DNA of 31,924 bases from Oscillospiraceae bacterium (lineage in GTDB: Bacteria; Bacillota; Clostridia; Oscillospirales; JAKOTC01). Made by a program: the position numbers and the translations under genes. This document shows positions 16,359 to 24,526 of the stretch, piece by piece; the first letter of the stretch is position 1, and every line of letters starts with the position of its first letter. The stretch is taken from contig DAOPZJ010000030.1 in NCBI GenBank assembly GCA_035353335.1, positions 1 through 31,924 of the forward strand, given 5' to 3'. Below the pieces are notes generated by a model. That model made no database searches, had not been told where the DNA came from, and saw nothing but the letters and a program-made list of their open reading frames with translations.

Positions 16359-17336
16359 ATGGGATATAAACACTTAAAATTTCCTGAAAATTCAATATTT
16401 TTGGTGACAGGCGGAGCAGGATTTATTGGTTCCAACCTGTGCGAAGCTCTTTTAAATATGGGTTATCAAGTTCGTTGCCTTGATGACCTCTCAACAGGCA
16501 GACAAGCGAACGTAGATATTTTTATCGGTAACCCGAATTATACGTTCCTAAAAGGGGATGTTAAAGATTTTGACACCTGTATAAAAGCCGCTCGAGGAGT
16601 TGATTATGTCCTACATCAAGCCGCTTGGGGAAGCGTCCCCCGCTCTATCGAGATGCCTTTGTTTTACTGTGCGAATAATATAACGGGAACTCTTAATATG
16701 TTAGAAGCAAGCCGCCAAAATGGTATAAAGAAATTCGTATATGCATCAAGCTCATCTGTTTACGGCGATGAACCGAACCTTCCTAAGACCGAAGGCAGGG
16801 AGGGTAATTTACTCTCCCCATATGCCCTGACAAAACGCTGTGACGAGGAATGGGCCATGCAGTATACAATGCACTACGGTCTTAATACATACGGTTTGCG
16901 TTATTTCAATGTGTTCGGTCGCAGACAGGATCCGAACGGTGCATATGCCGCAGTCATTCCAAAGTTTATCAAGCAACTTATGAATAATGAGTGCCCTACT
17001 ATTAATGGCGACGGCAAGCAAAGCCGCGATTTTACTTATATTGAAAACGTGGTTGAAGCAAACCTTAAGGCCTGTTTTGCGCCGCATGAAGCCGCCGGTC
17101 AGTCATTCAACATCGCCTATGGTGATCAGGAATATCTCATTGATATCTATAATAGTTTGACTAAAGTTCTCGGTAAAAATATACAACCCATTTTCGGCCC
17201 TGATCGCAAGGGCGACATCAAACACTCAAACGCTGATATTTCAAAAGCAAGGAATCTCCTTGGCTATGACCCTGATTACAGTTTCTCGAAAGGTCTGAAC
17301 GAAGCGATTTCATGGTATAAGGAGAATTTGACATAA
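16359..17336 (+). CDS. NAD-dependent UDP-GlcNAc(A) 4-epimerase (extended SDR)
   Basis: The 325-residue protein is an extended short-chain dehydrogenase. GGAGFIG (G18-G24) binds NAD, the catalytic Tyr/Lys are Y155 and K159 in SPYALTK, and YASSSSVYGDEPNLPKTE carries the conserved serines. AAWGSVPRSIEMP and NVFGRRQDPNGAYAAVIPKFI match UDP-N-acetylglucosamine 4-epimerases of the WbpP/TviC type, which prefer N-acetylated or uronate forms. With the 6-dehydrogenase at 12653 it would supply UDP-GalNAc and/or UDP-GalNAcA. AGGAGG at 16349-16354 overlaps the previous stop and fits ATG 16359. Its stop TAA shares one base with the next ATG. Confidence 0.9.
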   Translation: MGYKHLKFPENSIFLVTGGAGFIGSNLCEALLNMGYQVRCLDDLSTGRQANVDIFIGNPNYTFLKGDVKDFDTCIKAARGVDYVLHQAAWGSVPRSIEMPLFYCANNITGTLNMLEASRQNGIKKFVYASSSSVYGDEPNLPKTEGREGNLLSPYALTKRCDEEWAMQYTMHYGLNTYGLRYFNVFGRRQDPNGAYAAVIPKFIKQLMNNECPTINGDGKQSRDFTYIENVVEANLKACFAPHEAAGQSFNIAYGDQEYLIDIYNSLTKVLGKNIQPIFGPDRKGDIKHSNADISKARNLLGYDPDYSFSKGLNEAISWYKENLT

Positions 17337-18409
17337 TGTCTATTTTCATTAATAATACTCTTATGATCACCGGTGGCACCGGTTCTTTCGGAAACGCCGT
17401 TTTGAACCGCTTTCTCGCCACCGACATCGGCGAAATCCGTATCTTTTCCCGGGATGAGAAGAAACAGGACGACATGCGGCATGAGTTTCAAGTGAAAATG
17501 CCGGAGGTTTCGGACAAAATCAAATTCTTTATCGGAGATGTGCGCGACCTTGCTTCTGTAAAAAACGCCATGCACGGAGTGGATTATATTTTTCACGCAG
17601 CCGCGCTGAAACAGGTACCGTCCTGCGAATTTTTTCCGCTCGAGGCTGTCAAGACCAATGTGCTCGGCACCGACAACGTGTTGACCGCCGCTATCGAAGA
17701 GGGCGTCAAGACTGTTATCTGCCTGTCAACTGATAAAGCCGCCTATCCCGTCAACGCCATGGGGACAAGCAAGGCGATGATGGAAAAAGTGATTGTCGCA
17801 AAATCCCGGACAGTTTCACCGGACAGGACTAAAATCTGCTGCACGCGTTACGGTAACGTCATGTGCAGCCGTGGTTCAGTCATTCCGCTCTGGATTGATC
17901 AGATCAATGCCGGTATGCCCATCACGGTCACCGAACCGAATATGACCCGTTTTATCATGTCGCTCGAAGAAGCGGTCGAGCTTGTATTGTTCGCCTTTAC
18001 AAACGGTGTCTCGGGTGATATTCTGGTACAAAAGGCACCCGCATGCACAATCGGGGTACTTGCACAAGCTGTAAAAGAACTATTCGATCCGGAAAACAAG
18101 ATAGAGGTCAAGACCATCGGCATCCGCCACGGGGAAAAAATGTTTGAAACACTTCTGACCAATGAGGAGTGTGCCCAAGCAATAGATCTTGGCGACTTTT
18201 TCCGCGTTCCCTGCGACAAGCGGGATTTAAATTATGATAAATATTTCAAAGACGGTGATACCAGCCGTAATACGCTCAGCGAATTTGATTCCGGCAACAC
18301 ACAGCTTTTAACGGTTGAACAAGTCAAGGACAAGCTTTTAACACTTCAATACATACGCGATGAACTCATAAGGCGAGAAAAAGCACTTCATAACGGAGGC
18401 ACACAATGA
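17336..18409 (+). CDS. fnlA: UDP-GlcNAc 4,6-dehydratase/5-epimerase, FnlA/CapE/WbjB type
   Basis: The 357-residue SDR has TGGTGSFG near residues 12-19, RDEKKQDDMRHEF, LKQVPSCEFFPLEA and STDKAAYPVNAMGTSK, a run characteristic of CapE/WbjB/FnlA proteins. These remove water from UDP-D-GlcNAc and invert C5, the first step to UDP-N-acetyl-L-fucosamine. FnlB-like and FnlC-like genes follow, so the pathway assignment is strong. The gene starts on the last base of the epimerase stop (TAATG), with AAGGAG at about 17318-17323. Its end overlaps the next gene (ATGA at 18406-18409). A plain CapD/FlaA1 dehydratase would be the alternative, but the trio of neighbours argues against it. Confidence 0.9.
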   Translation: MSIFINNTLMITGGTGSFGNAVLNRFLATDIGEIRIFSRDEKKQDDMRHEFQVKMPEVSDKIKFFIGDVRDLASVKNAMHGVDYIFHAAALKQVPSCEFFPLEAVKTNVLGTDNVLTAAIEEGVKTVICLSTDKAAYPVNAMGTSKAMMEKVIVAKSRTVSPDRTKICCTRYGNVMCSRGSVIPLWIDQINAGMPITVTEPNMTRFIMSLEEAVELVLFAFTNGVSGDILVQKAPACTIGVLAQAVKELFDPENKIEVKTIGIRHGEKMFETLLTNEECAQAIDLGDFFRVPCDKRDLNYDKYFKDGDTSRNTLSEFDSGNTQLLTVEQVKDKLLTLQYIRDELIRREKALHNGGTQ

Positions 18410-19548
18410 ACATCCTCATTACGGGGGCACGCGGTTTTATCGGTAAAAATTTATGCGCGGCGTTAAAAAACATCAGAGACGGCAAGGATAAATCGTTCGG
18501 CATGAATCCGGATATTCATCTGCTGGAATTTGATTTGGAAACCGATCCTGCTTTGTTGAATAATTATTGCAAAGATGCCGATTTCATCTTTCATCTTGCG
18601 GGGGTTAACCGTCCAACAGACAAGTCCGAATTCATGACCGGCAATTTCGGCTTTACCTCATTGCTGCTTGATACTCTCAAAAAGTATCAAAACACCTGCC
18701 CGGTGATGATCTCTTCTTCCATCCAAGCTGAATTGGATAATCCCTACGGACAGAGCAAAAAGGCCGGAGAGGATCTGATGTTTGCCTATTCGCGGGAAAC
18801 AGGCGCAAAAGTGCTTGTCTACCGATTCCCCAACGTATTCGGAAAATGGTGCAAGCCCAACTACAACAGCGCTGTGGCGACCTTTTGCTACAATATCGCA
18901 AACGACTTACCGATCACAGTCAACGACCGGAGCGTTATGATGACGCTGGTCTACATTGACGACGTGATCACGGAGCTCATTTGTGCTTTAGACGGCCATG
19001 AAAACTGCAGCGGTGAATATTGCAAAGTGTCAACAGAACATAAAATCAAACTTGGGGAAATTGCCGATCTGATTTATGAATTTAAAGCAAGCCGTGATCA
19101 TAAAAGCATTCCCGATATGTCCGACGAATTTACAAAAAAGCTGTACGCAACGTATCTCTCTTATCTGCCGACAGACAAATTCAGTTATCTTTTAAATCCG
19201 AACATAGACAGCCGGGGCAGCTTTACGGAAATATTGCGTACCTCCGACCGGGGGCAGTTTTCTGTCAATATCTCGAAACCCGGCATTACAAAGGGCAACC
19301 ACTGGCACAATACCAAAAATGAAAAGTTCCTTGTCGTCAGCGGAAAAGGCGTGATTCGGTTCAGAAAAATTGACACCGCCGAAGTTTATGAGTATTATGT
19401 AAACGGCGGCAAACCGGAAGCAGTTGATATACCGACCGGATATACACACAACATCGAAAACCTCGGCGACACCGATATGGTGACTTTTATGTGGGCCAGC
19501 GAGTGTTTTGACCCGGACAAACCGGACACTTTTTATGAGGAAGTGTAA
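18406..19548 (+). CDS. fnlB: FnlB/CapF/WbjC reductase: SDR domain plus C-terminal cupin
   Basis: The 380-residue protein has two domains, as in CapF. The N-terminal SDR (about 1-245) has GARGFIG at 7-13 and Y114/K118 in YGQSK. The C-terminal cupin (about 265-375) has metal-binding residues in GNHWHNTKNEKF (H299, H301, E306). The cupin epimerises C3 of the 4-keto-6-deoxy sugar, and the SDR reduces C4 with NADPH, giving UDP-N-acetyl-L-pneumosamine-type intermediates on the way to UDP-L-FucNAc. Its start overlaps the fnlA stop and it has GGAGG about 7 bases upstream. The architecture is distinctive, so this is one of the safest calls in the window. Confidence 0.93.
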   Translation: MNILITGARGFIGKNLCAALKNIRDGKDKSFGMNPDIHLLEFDLETDPALLNNYCKDADFIFHLAGVNRPTDKSEFMTGNFGFTSLLLDTLKKYQNTCPVMISSSIQAELDNPYGQSKKAGEDLMFAYSRETGAKVLVYRFPNVFGKWCKPNYNSAVATFCYNIANDLPITVNDRSVMMTLVYIDDVITELICALDGHENCSGEYCKVSTEHKIKLGEIADLIYEFKASRDHKSIPDMSDEFTKKLYATYLSYLPTDKFSYLLNPNIDSRGSFTEILRTSDRGQFSVNISKPGITKGNHWHNTKNEKFLVVSGKGVIRFRKIDTAEVYEYYVNGGKPEAVDIPTGYTHNIENLGDTDMVTFMWASECFDPDKPDTFYEEV

Positions 19549-19549
19549 A

Positions 19550-20098
19550 ATGAATTTGCAAACTCTGTTTGGGATTATAAAGAACAGGTTATACCGTGTG
19601 ATAAAAGGGCCTGTTAAGTACGCAAAAAAAATAGGAGTCAACGTCAAAGGTAATCTTTATATCTACGGAAGAGTCAGCTGGAGCACCGAACCGTGGATTA
19701 TTTCAATCGGTGATAACGTACATATCACTGACGGAGTTAAATTTATCACACATGACGGGGGCACCTTGTTATATAGAAGATTGATTCCGGATTTGGAAAT
19801 CACGAAACCGATAACCGTCGGTGACTCTGTGTATATCGGTAACAATGTGATTATTTTACCCGGTGTTACCATCGGTAATAATGTTGTGATAGGAGCCGGA
19901 GCAGTCGTAACCAAAAACATCCCGGACAATTCCGTCGCAGTCGGCGTTCCCGCAAGAGTTATCAAGACGGCTGATGAATATCTTGAAAAGCTGAAACGTG
20001 AATCGCTGCATTTGGGCCATTTAGTCGGTCGCGAAAAGGACGCCGAATTAAAAAAAATTTATCATTACGAAGGCAAATCAAAAGGAATATATTGGTGA
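19550..20098 (+). CDS. Left-handed beta-helix O-acetyltransferase (second copy)
   Basis: This is a 182-residue hexapeptide-repeat acetyltransferase. ISIGDNVHI, ITVGDSVYIGNNV, ILPGVTIGNN and VVIGAGAVVTKNI form the helix coils, and PDNSVAVGVPARVIK closes it. The likely catalytic His is H68 in FITHDGG. Unlike the copy at 4793, it keeps the usual G-N-N before ILPGV. The start is ATG 19550, with GAGG 9 bases upstream; an in-frame TTG at 19508 would place the start inside fnlB and is unlikely. The gene sits between fnlB and fnlC, breaking up the L-FucNAc trio. It may acetylate a FucNAc or neighbouring residue in the finished glycan (inference). Confidence 0.87.
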   Translation: MNLQTLFGIIKNRLYRVIKGPVKYAKKIGVNVKGNLYIYGRVSWSTEPWIISIGDNVHITDGVKFITHDGGTLLYRRLIPDLEITKPITVGDSVYIGNNVIILPGVTIGNNVVIGAGAVVTKNIPDNSVAVGVPARVIKTADEYLEKLKRESLHLGHLVGREKDAELKKIYHYEGKSKGIYW

Positions 20099-20108
20099 TG
20101 TAGTAATT

Positions 20109-21248
20109 ATGTTAAAATTAATGACGATTGTCGGAACCAGACCGGAAATCATCCGGCTCTCTGCGGTGATCAAAAAATGCGACCTCTATTTCGGGCAAAC
20201 CCTCGTCCATACCGGCCAGAATTACGATTATGAGCTCAATCAGATTTTCTTTGAAGACCTCGGCCTTCGATCGCCCGACTTCTATCTGGATTCGGTCGGC
20301 AAAAATCTGGGAGAGACCATCGGCAATATCATTGCGAAATCTTATACGCTGATGGCTGAACAAAAGCCGGATGCGCTGTTGATTCTCGGAGACACCAACT
20401 CGTGCCTTTCCGCAATTTCCGCAAAGCGGCTGCATATTCCGATTTTTCATATGGAAGCGGGCAACCGCTGCTTCGATGAGTGCCTCCCCGAGGAAACAAA
20501 CCGCCGCATTGTCGACCACATCTCCGACGTCAATCTTTGTTACAGCGAGCATGCGCGTCGTTATTTGAACGCCGAGGGCACCGCCAAAGAACGCACTTAT
20601 GTCGTTGGTTCCCCGATGGCAGAAGTGCTGAGCGCCGGTCTTGACAAAATCAAGGCCTCCGACGTCCTCTCCCGGCTTGGGCTCGAGCCGAAAAAATATA
20701 TCCTGCTTTCCGCGCACCGCGAAGAAAACATCGACACGGAACAAAACTTTTACAGCTTGATGAACGCGATCAACGCGCTGGCCGAAAAATATGATATGCC
20801 GGTCCTTTATTCCTGCCACCCCAGAAGCGCTAAATTCATTGAACAGCGTCATTTTAAATTCGATAAACGGGTCATTCAAAATAAGCCGCTCGGTTTTAGT
20901 GATTATAACAATCTGCAGATGAACGCTTTTGCGGTCGTCTCGGACTCCGGCACCCTGCCCGAGGAGAGCAGCTATTTTCTGTCGGTCGGTTCGCCGTTTC
21001 CCGCCGTGAGCGTCCGTACCTCCACCGAGCGTCCCGAAGCACTGGACAAAGGAAATTTCATCATCGCGGGCATCACTGCCGAACAAGTTTTGCAAGCGGT
21101 CGATACGGCGGTCGAAATGAACCGAAACAGCGATTGCGGCATCCCGGTTCCGGATTACACCGACGAAAACGTGAGCAATAAAGTCGTCAAAATCATTCAG
21201 TCCTATACGGGAATTGTCAATAAAACGGTGTGGAGAAAATTTGAATGA
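20109..21248 (+). CDS. fnlC: UDP-N-acetyl-hexosamine 2-epimerase, FnlC/CapG/WbjD type
   Basis: The 379-residue GT-B-fold 2-epimerase has GTRPEIIRLSAVI at the N-terminus, HTGQNYDYELNQIFFEDL, EAGNRCFDECLPEETNRR and a C-terminal SDSGTLPEESSYF. These are the conserved phosphate and sugar contacts of WecB-like epimerases. The GNRCFDECLPEE variant marks the WbjD/CapG branch, which produces UDP-N-acetyl-L-fucosamine as the last step after FnlA and FnlB. The ribosome binding site is weak (GGTGATG overlapping the previous stop). The stop overlaps the next ATG (ATGA at 21245-21248). An alternative role as a UDP-GlcNAc 2-epimerase for ManNAc is less likely beside fnlA and fnlB. Confidence 0.9.
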   Translation: MLKLMTIVGTRPEIIRLSAVIKKCDLYFGQTLVHTGQNYDYELNQIFFEDLGLRSPDFYLDSVGKNLGETIGNIIAKSYTLMAEQKPDALLILGDTNSCLSAISAKRLHIPIFHMEAGNRCFDECLPEETNRRIVDHISDVNLCYSEHARRYLNAEGTAKERTYVVGSPMAEVLSAGLDKIKASDVLSRLGLEPKKYILLSAHREENIDTEQNFYSLMNAINALAEKYDMPVLYSCHPRSAKFIEQRHFKFDKRVIQNKPLGFSDYNNLQMNAFAVVSDSGTLPEESSYFLSVGSPFPAVSVRTSTERPEALDKGNFIIAGITAEQVLQAVDTAVEMNRNSDCGIPVPDYTDENVSNKVVKIIQSYTGIVNKTVWRKFE

Positions 21249-22417
21249 ACTGTATCGACACTTTCGCGGGCATCTATCATCATGAGCCGGCCGGTGTGGC
21301 TTTCTGCCCCTACCGCGTCTGCCCGATCGGAGCGCACATTGACCACCAATACGGAAAAGTCACCGGTTTTGCCATCGACAAGGGGATACATATCGCCTAT
21401 GGGCCGAAACAAAACGGCGTGATTGAGCTTGCCTCGCTGAACTTTCAAAAACGCGCGCAGTTTCACGTGCGGGAAGTCCCGAAAGAAAAACAAGGCGACT
21501 GGGCGGATTATCTGCGCGGCGCGGCCAGGGTGCTCAGCCAATCCCATCCGCTTTCCGTCGGGCTTTGCGGCGTCATCGAAGGCGGCCTTCCGATCGGCGG
21601 GCTTTCCTCCTCCGCTGCCGTCACGATTGCCTTTTTGTCAGCGCTTTGCAAAGTGAACAACATCCGCCTTACCGCGAATGAGTTGATTCATACCGCGCTT
21701 GACGCCGAAAACAATTACGTCGGCGTTTCCTGCGGGAAACTCGACCAGTCTTGCGAGATCTACTGCCGAAAAGACCATCTGTTATATCTGGATACCAAAT
21801 ACGACAGTTTCGAGCTCATCCCCGCGAGTTCTGTGATGAAACCCTTTGAAATCGCCGTTTTCTTTTCCGGGATTGAGCGCACACTGGTCGGCTCGAAATT
21901 CAATATGCGGGTCGATGAATGCAAATCCGCCGCTTATGCGCTGATGGCTTATGCCGGGATGGAATACGGCAAATTCGAAGAAGCCCGGCTGAGAAACGTC
22001 CCATTCGAAGTATTTGAGCAATATCGGGACAAACTCCCCGAAAACTGGAGAAAACGCGCGGAGCATTTTTACTCGGAATTCGAACGCGTGGAACGCGGCG
22101 CCGAGGCCTGGCGAAAAGGCGACGTCGAAGCGTTCGGCCGGCTGTCTTTCGAAAGCGGGCGAAGCTCCGTAGAAAAATATGAAACCGGCTCCCCGGAGTT
22201 GAAAACTTTATTTGAGATCATGCTGAAGACCGACGGGATTTTTGGCGGGCGTTTTTCGGGCGCGGGCTTCAAGGGCTGCTGCATGGCGCTGATCGACCCC
22301 TCATTTGAAGAGAAAATCAAAGAACAGGTGTCGGCTGAATATCTGAAAGTTTTCCCAGGTCTGAATGAAAAGTATTCCGTGCATTTCTGCAAAACGACGG
22401 ACGGCATCCGATTTTAG
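21245..22417 (+). CDS. GHMP kinase, galacturonokinase-like
   Basis: The 390-residue GHMP kinase has CPYRVCPIGAHIDHQYG at about residues 21-37, GLSSSAA at 119-125 (ATP loop), a catalytic Asp at D167 in CGKLDQ, and a C-terminal RFSGAGFKGCC. In true galactokinases the second motif reads GEHTDY, where Glu contacts the sugar C6 hydroxyl. Here it is GAHIDH (G29-H34). From memory, plant galacturonokinases share CP-G-AHIDH and the RFSGAGF-GCC ending, so phosphorylation of D-galacturonate at C1 is the best guess. A UDP-glucuronate 4-epimerase-like gene follows after 15 bases, consistent with uronic-acid supply. It overlaps the fnlC stop, with GGAG 8 bases upstream of ATG. Confidence 0.8.
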   Translation: MNCIDTFAGIYHHEPAGVAFCPYRVCPIGAHIDHQYGKVTGFAIDKGIHIAYGPKQNGVIELASLNFQKRAQFHVREVPKEKQGDWADYLRGAARVLSQSHPLSVGLCGVIEGGLPIGGLSSSAAVTIAFLSALCKVNNIRLTANELIHTALDAENNYVGVSCGKLDQSCEIYCRKDHLLYLDTKYDSFELIPASSVMKPFEIAVFFSGIERTLVGSKFNMRVDECKSAAYALMAYAGMEYGKFEEARLRNVPFEVFEQYRDKLPENWRKRAEHFYSEFERVERGAEAWRKGDVEAFGRLSFESGRSSVEKYETGSPELKTLFEIMLKTDGIFGGRFSGAGFKGCCMALIDPSFEEKIKEQVSAEYLKVFPGLNEKYSVHFCKTTDGIRF

Positions 22418-22432
22418 CCGGAGGAATCGAAA

Positions 22433-23446
22433 ATGAGTATTTTGACGCCGGATACCAAAATCCTGATCACCGGAGCAGCCGGTTTTATCGGAATGCATTT
22501 GACAAAAAAATTGCTTGAGACAGGATACGCAGTCACCGGAATCGACAACCTCAACGATTATTACGACGTGAAGCTGAAACTGGACCGCCTCGATCTGTTG
22601 AAGCCGTTCGGGCGTTTTCGTTTTATAAAAATGGATTTGGCGGACAAAGATGCGGTTTTAAATCTGTTTTCCGATAATCGGTTTGAGATTGTCGTCAATC
22701 TTGCCGCTCAGGCGGGCGTCCGATATTCCATCACAAACCCGGACGCCTATCTCAGCAGCAACATCATCGGTTTTATGAACGTTCTGGAGGCCTGCAGGGC
22801 CTGTCCGGTCTTGCATCTGGTCTATGCCTCAAGCTCCTCGGTTTACGGCAGCAATCAAAAAGTCCCCTACTCTGTCGACGACAAAACGGACGCTCCTGTC
22901 AGCTTATACGCGGCGACCAAAAAGTCGAATGAACTGATGGCGCATGCCTATTCAAAACTCTATCGGATTCCGTCCACTGGACTGCGCTTTTTCACGGTAT
23001 ACGGGCCTATGGGCCGCCCCGATATGGCTTATTTCAAGTTTACCGACCGGATGGTGAAAGGCGAAAAAATTCAAATTTATAATTTCGGTGAGATGCAGCG
23101 CGATTTCACCTATATCGACGACATAGTGACGGGCATCATCAATGTCATGAAAAAACCGCCGGCGGAACCCGCAGACGGCGCTCCCTATAAAATTTACAAC
23201 ATCGGAAATAACAGACCGGAGAACTTGCTGCGCTTCGTTGAGATTCTTGAAAAATGCCTAGCGGATGAGGGAATCATCGCGGGGCCCGCGCAGAAAGAAC
23301 TGCTTCCGATGCAGCCGGGCGACGTCGTCCGGACTTTCGCGGATGTGGATGACCTCATCCGCGATTTCGGATTTAAACCGAATACCCCGCTTGAAGAGGG
23401 TTTGAAACGGTTTGTCAGGTGGTATAAAGAATATAATCATCTGTGA
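22433..23446 (+). CDS. UDP-glucuronate 4-epimerase-like extended SDR
   Basis: The 337-residue protein has GAAGFIG at 14-20, Y159/K163 in SLYAATK, and the hallmark stretches of UDP-glucuronate 4-epimerases. These are GIDNLNDYYDVKLK after the second strand, LAAQAGVRYSI, and LRFFTVYGPMGRPDMAYFKF. It would convert UDP-GlcA to UDP-GalA, giving an alternative to kinase-based salvage of galacturonate by the preceding gene. GGAGG at 22419-22423 precedes ATG 22433. UDP-glucose 6-dehydrogenase, which supplies UDP-GlcA, is not in the window. An epimerase for another uronate cannot be excluded. Confidence 0.87.
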   Translation: MSILTPDTKILITGAAGFIGMHLTKKLLETGYAVTGIDNLNDYYDVKLKLDRLDLLKPFGRFRFIKMDLADKDAVLNLFSDNRFEIVVNLAAQAGVRYSITNPDAYLSSNIIGFMNVLEACRACPVLHLVYASSSSVYGSNQKVPYSVDDKTDAPVSLYAATKKSNELMAHAYSKLYRIPSTGLRFFTVYGPMGRPDMAYFKFTDRMVKGEKIQIYNFGEMQRDFTYIDDIVTGIINVMKKPPAEPADGAPYKIYNIGNNRPENLLRFVEILEKCLADEGIIAGPAQKELLPMQPGDVVRTFADVDDLIRDFGFKPNTPLEEGLKRFVRWYKEYNHL

Positions 23447-23482
23447 AAATCCTTACTATTTATTTTTCATAAGAGGGAAATT

Positions 23483-24463
23483 GTGAACGATACGGAAAAC
23501 ATTCAGAAGGAACGGACTGCTTATTTTGACAATGCAAAACTTTTCTTAATTTTTTTAGTAGTTTTCGGCCATCTGTTGGAATACCTGTTAAAAAATAGAA
23601 TACTACTCGCAATTTATGATTTCATTTATCTTTTTCACATTCCGGCGTTTGTTTTAATCGCAGGATTTTTCTCGAAAAATACGTCAACCATATGGAAAAA
23701 AATTCTCAAATACTCCGTTTTTTATTTTGTGTTTTCTTTTTATTATTTACTTTCTTTTCAAACCGCAACCCCTTTCCTGATAAATCCATATTGGGTAATG
23801 TGGTATTTGTTGAGCTTAATTTCATGGAACCTTCTTCTGAAATTATTTAAGCATATAAAATTTGCGATTCCGATCGCTTTTCTGATAGGGATCGCCGCGG
23901 GGTATATTAATGGTATCGGTAATATTTTAGCATTGTCGCGCACTCTGGTGTTCTTCCCTTTTTTCTTAATAGGTTATTATTTGAACACGGATTTATTTAA
24001 AATTATTAATATAAAGACAAAAATTATAGCTTTTTTAATACTTACAGCGATTTTTTATTTAGTTTATTTTTATCAAATATCGCCTGAATGGCTTTACGGA
24101 AGCTTAAGTTACTTCAAACTCGGCGTGTCTGAATGGTATGCAGGCACAGTCAGGTTGTATCTCTATATTTTATCGGCCTTGTCTTGCCTATGCGTTTTGA
24201 TTTTAATCCCTGAAAAGAGATTTAAAATTACAAAAATGGGAGAAAACACAATTTACGTCTATTTGCTTCATGGAATATTTGTGATTCTTGTCAGTAGTCT
24301 TGTTGTGTTCCAAAAGTTCTCTGTTTTGACACAATTAATAATCTCGATTTGCGTTTCGGTTTTATTAATTATTATACTTTCGAGCAAACCGATTAAGAAA
24401 ACAATCGATTATATTATTGAGTTTTTAATGGATATTTTAATAAGATGCAAAAGTAAACATTGA
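23483..24463 (+). CDS. Membrane acyltransferase family 3 protein (OatA/WecH-like)
   Basis: The 326-residue protein begins with a GTG codon, supported by AGAGGG at 23472-23477. It shows about ten hydrophobic segments. The opening YFDNAKLFLIFLVVFGHLLE has the Asp-Asn/His arrangement of the acyltransferase-3 family, which moves acyl (often acetyl) groups across or onto cell-surface glycans. The end of the first loop (FHIPAFVLIAGFFSK) is also typical. It is much more AT-rich than the genes before it. It is the last gene of the polysaccharide run and faces the deoR gene convergently across 61 bases. It probably modifies the exported glycan with O-acyl groups, complementing the two cytosolic acetyltransferases. 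Confidence 0.88.
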   Translation: MNDTENIQKERTAYFDNAKLFLIFLVVFGHLLEYLLKNRILLAIYDFIYLFHIPAFVLIAGFFSKNTSTIWKKILKYSVFYFVFSFYYLLSFQTATPFLINPYWVMWYLLSLISWNLLLKLFKHIKFAIPIAFLIGIAAGYINGIGNILALSRTLVFFPFFLIGYYLNTDLFKIINIKTKIIAFLILTAIFYLVYFYQISPEWLYGSLSYFKLGVSEWYAGTVRLYLYILSALSCLCVLILIPEKRFKITKMGENTIYVYLLHGIFVILVSSLVVFQKFSVLTQLIISICVSVLLIIILSSKPIKKTIDYIIEFLMDILIRCKSKH

Positions 24464-24512
24464 TATTTTTCTATGCTATTCTCTCTGTAAACTACCGATC
24501 AAAAACACACCC

Positions 24513-24526
24513 GGCCAAATTTGGTC
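24513..24526. repeat. Near-perfect palindrome between convergent genes; weak terminator candidate
   Basis: GGCCAAATTTGGTC reads almost identically on both strands, with one G-T mismatch. It lies in the 61-base convergent gap at the end of the deoR gene, which begins at 24525 in plus coordinates. On the minus strand it is followed, after a GC-rich heptamer, by a short T run (24492-24500 region), so it could help end deoR transcription. As a hairpin its stem would be only about 5 base pairs with a 4-base loop, which is weak. It may instead be a chance palindrome or a binding site. Confidence 0.25.

Noticed and set aside
20118..21095. Minus-strand open frame of 325 codons
   Set aside because: It is the mirror of the fnlC gene, with biased composition and no family motif, while the plus strand encodes an obvious epimerase.
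24464..24524. Clear rho-independent terminator after the polysaccharide run
   Set aside because: I found no stable GC-rich stem followed by a T-run on the plus strand. Only a weak palindrome at 24513-24526 is present.
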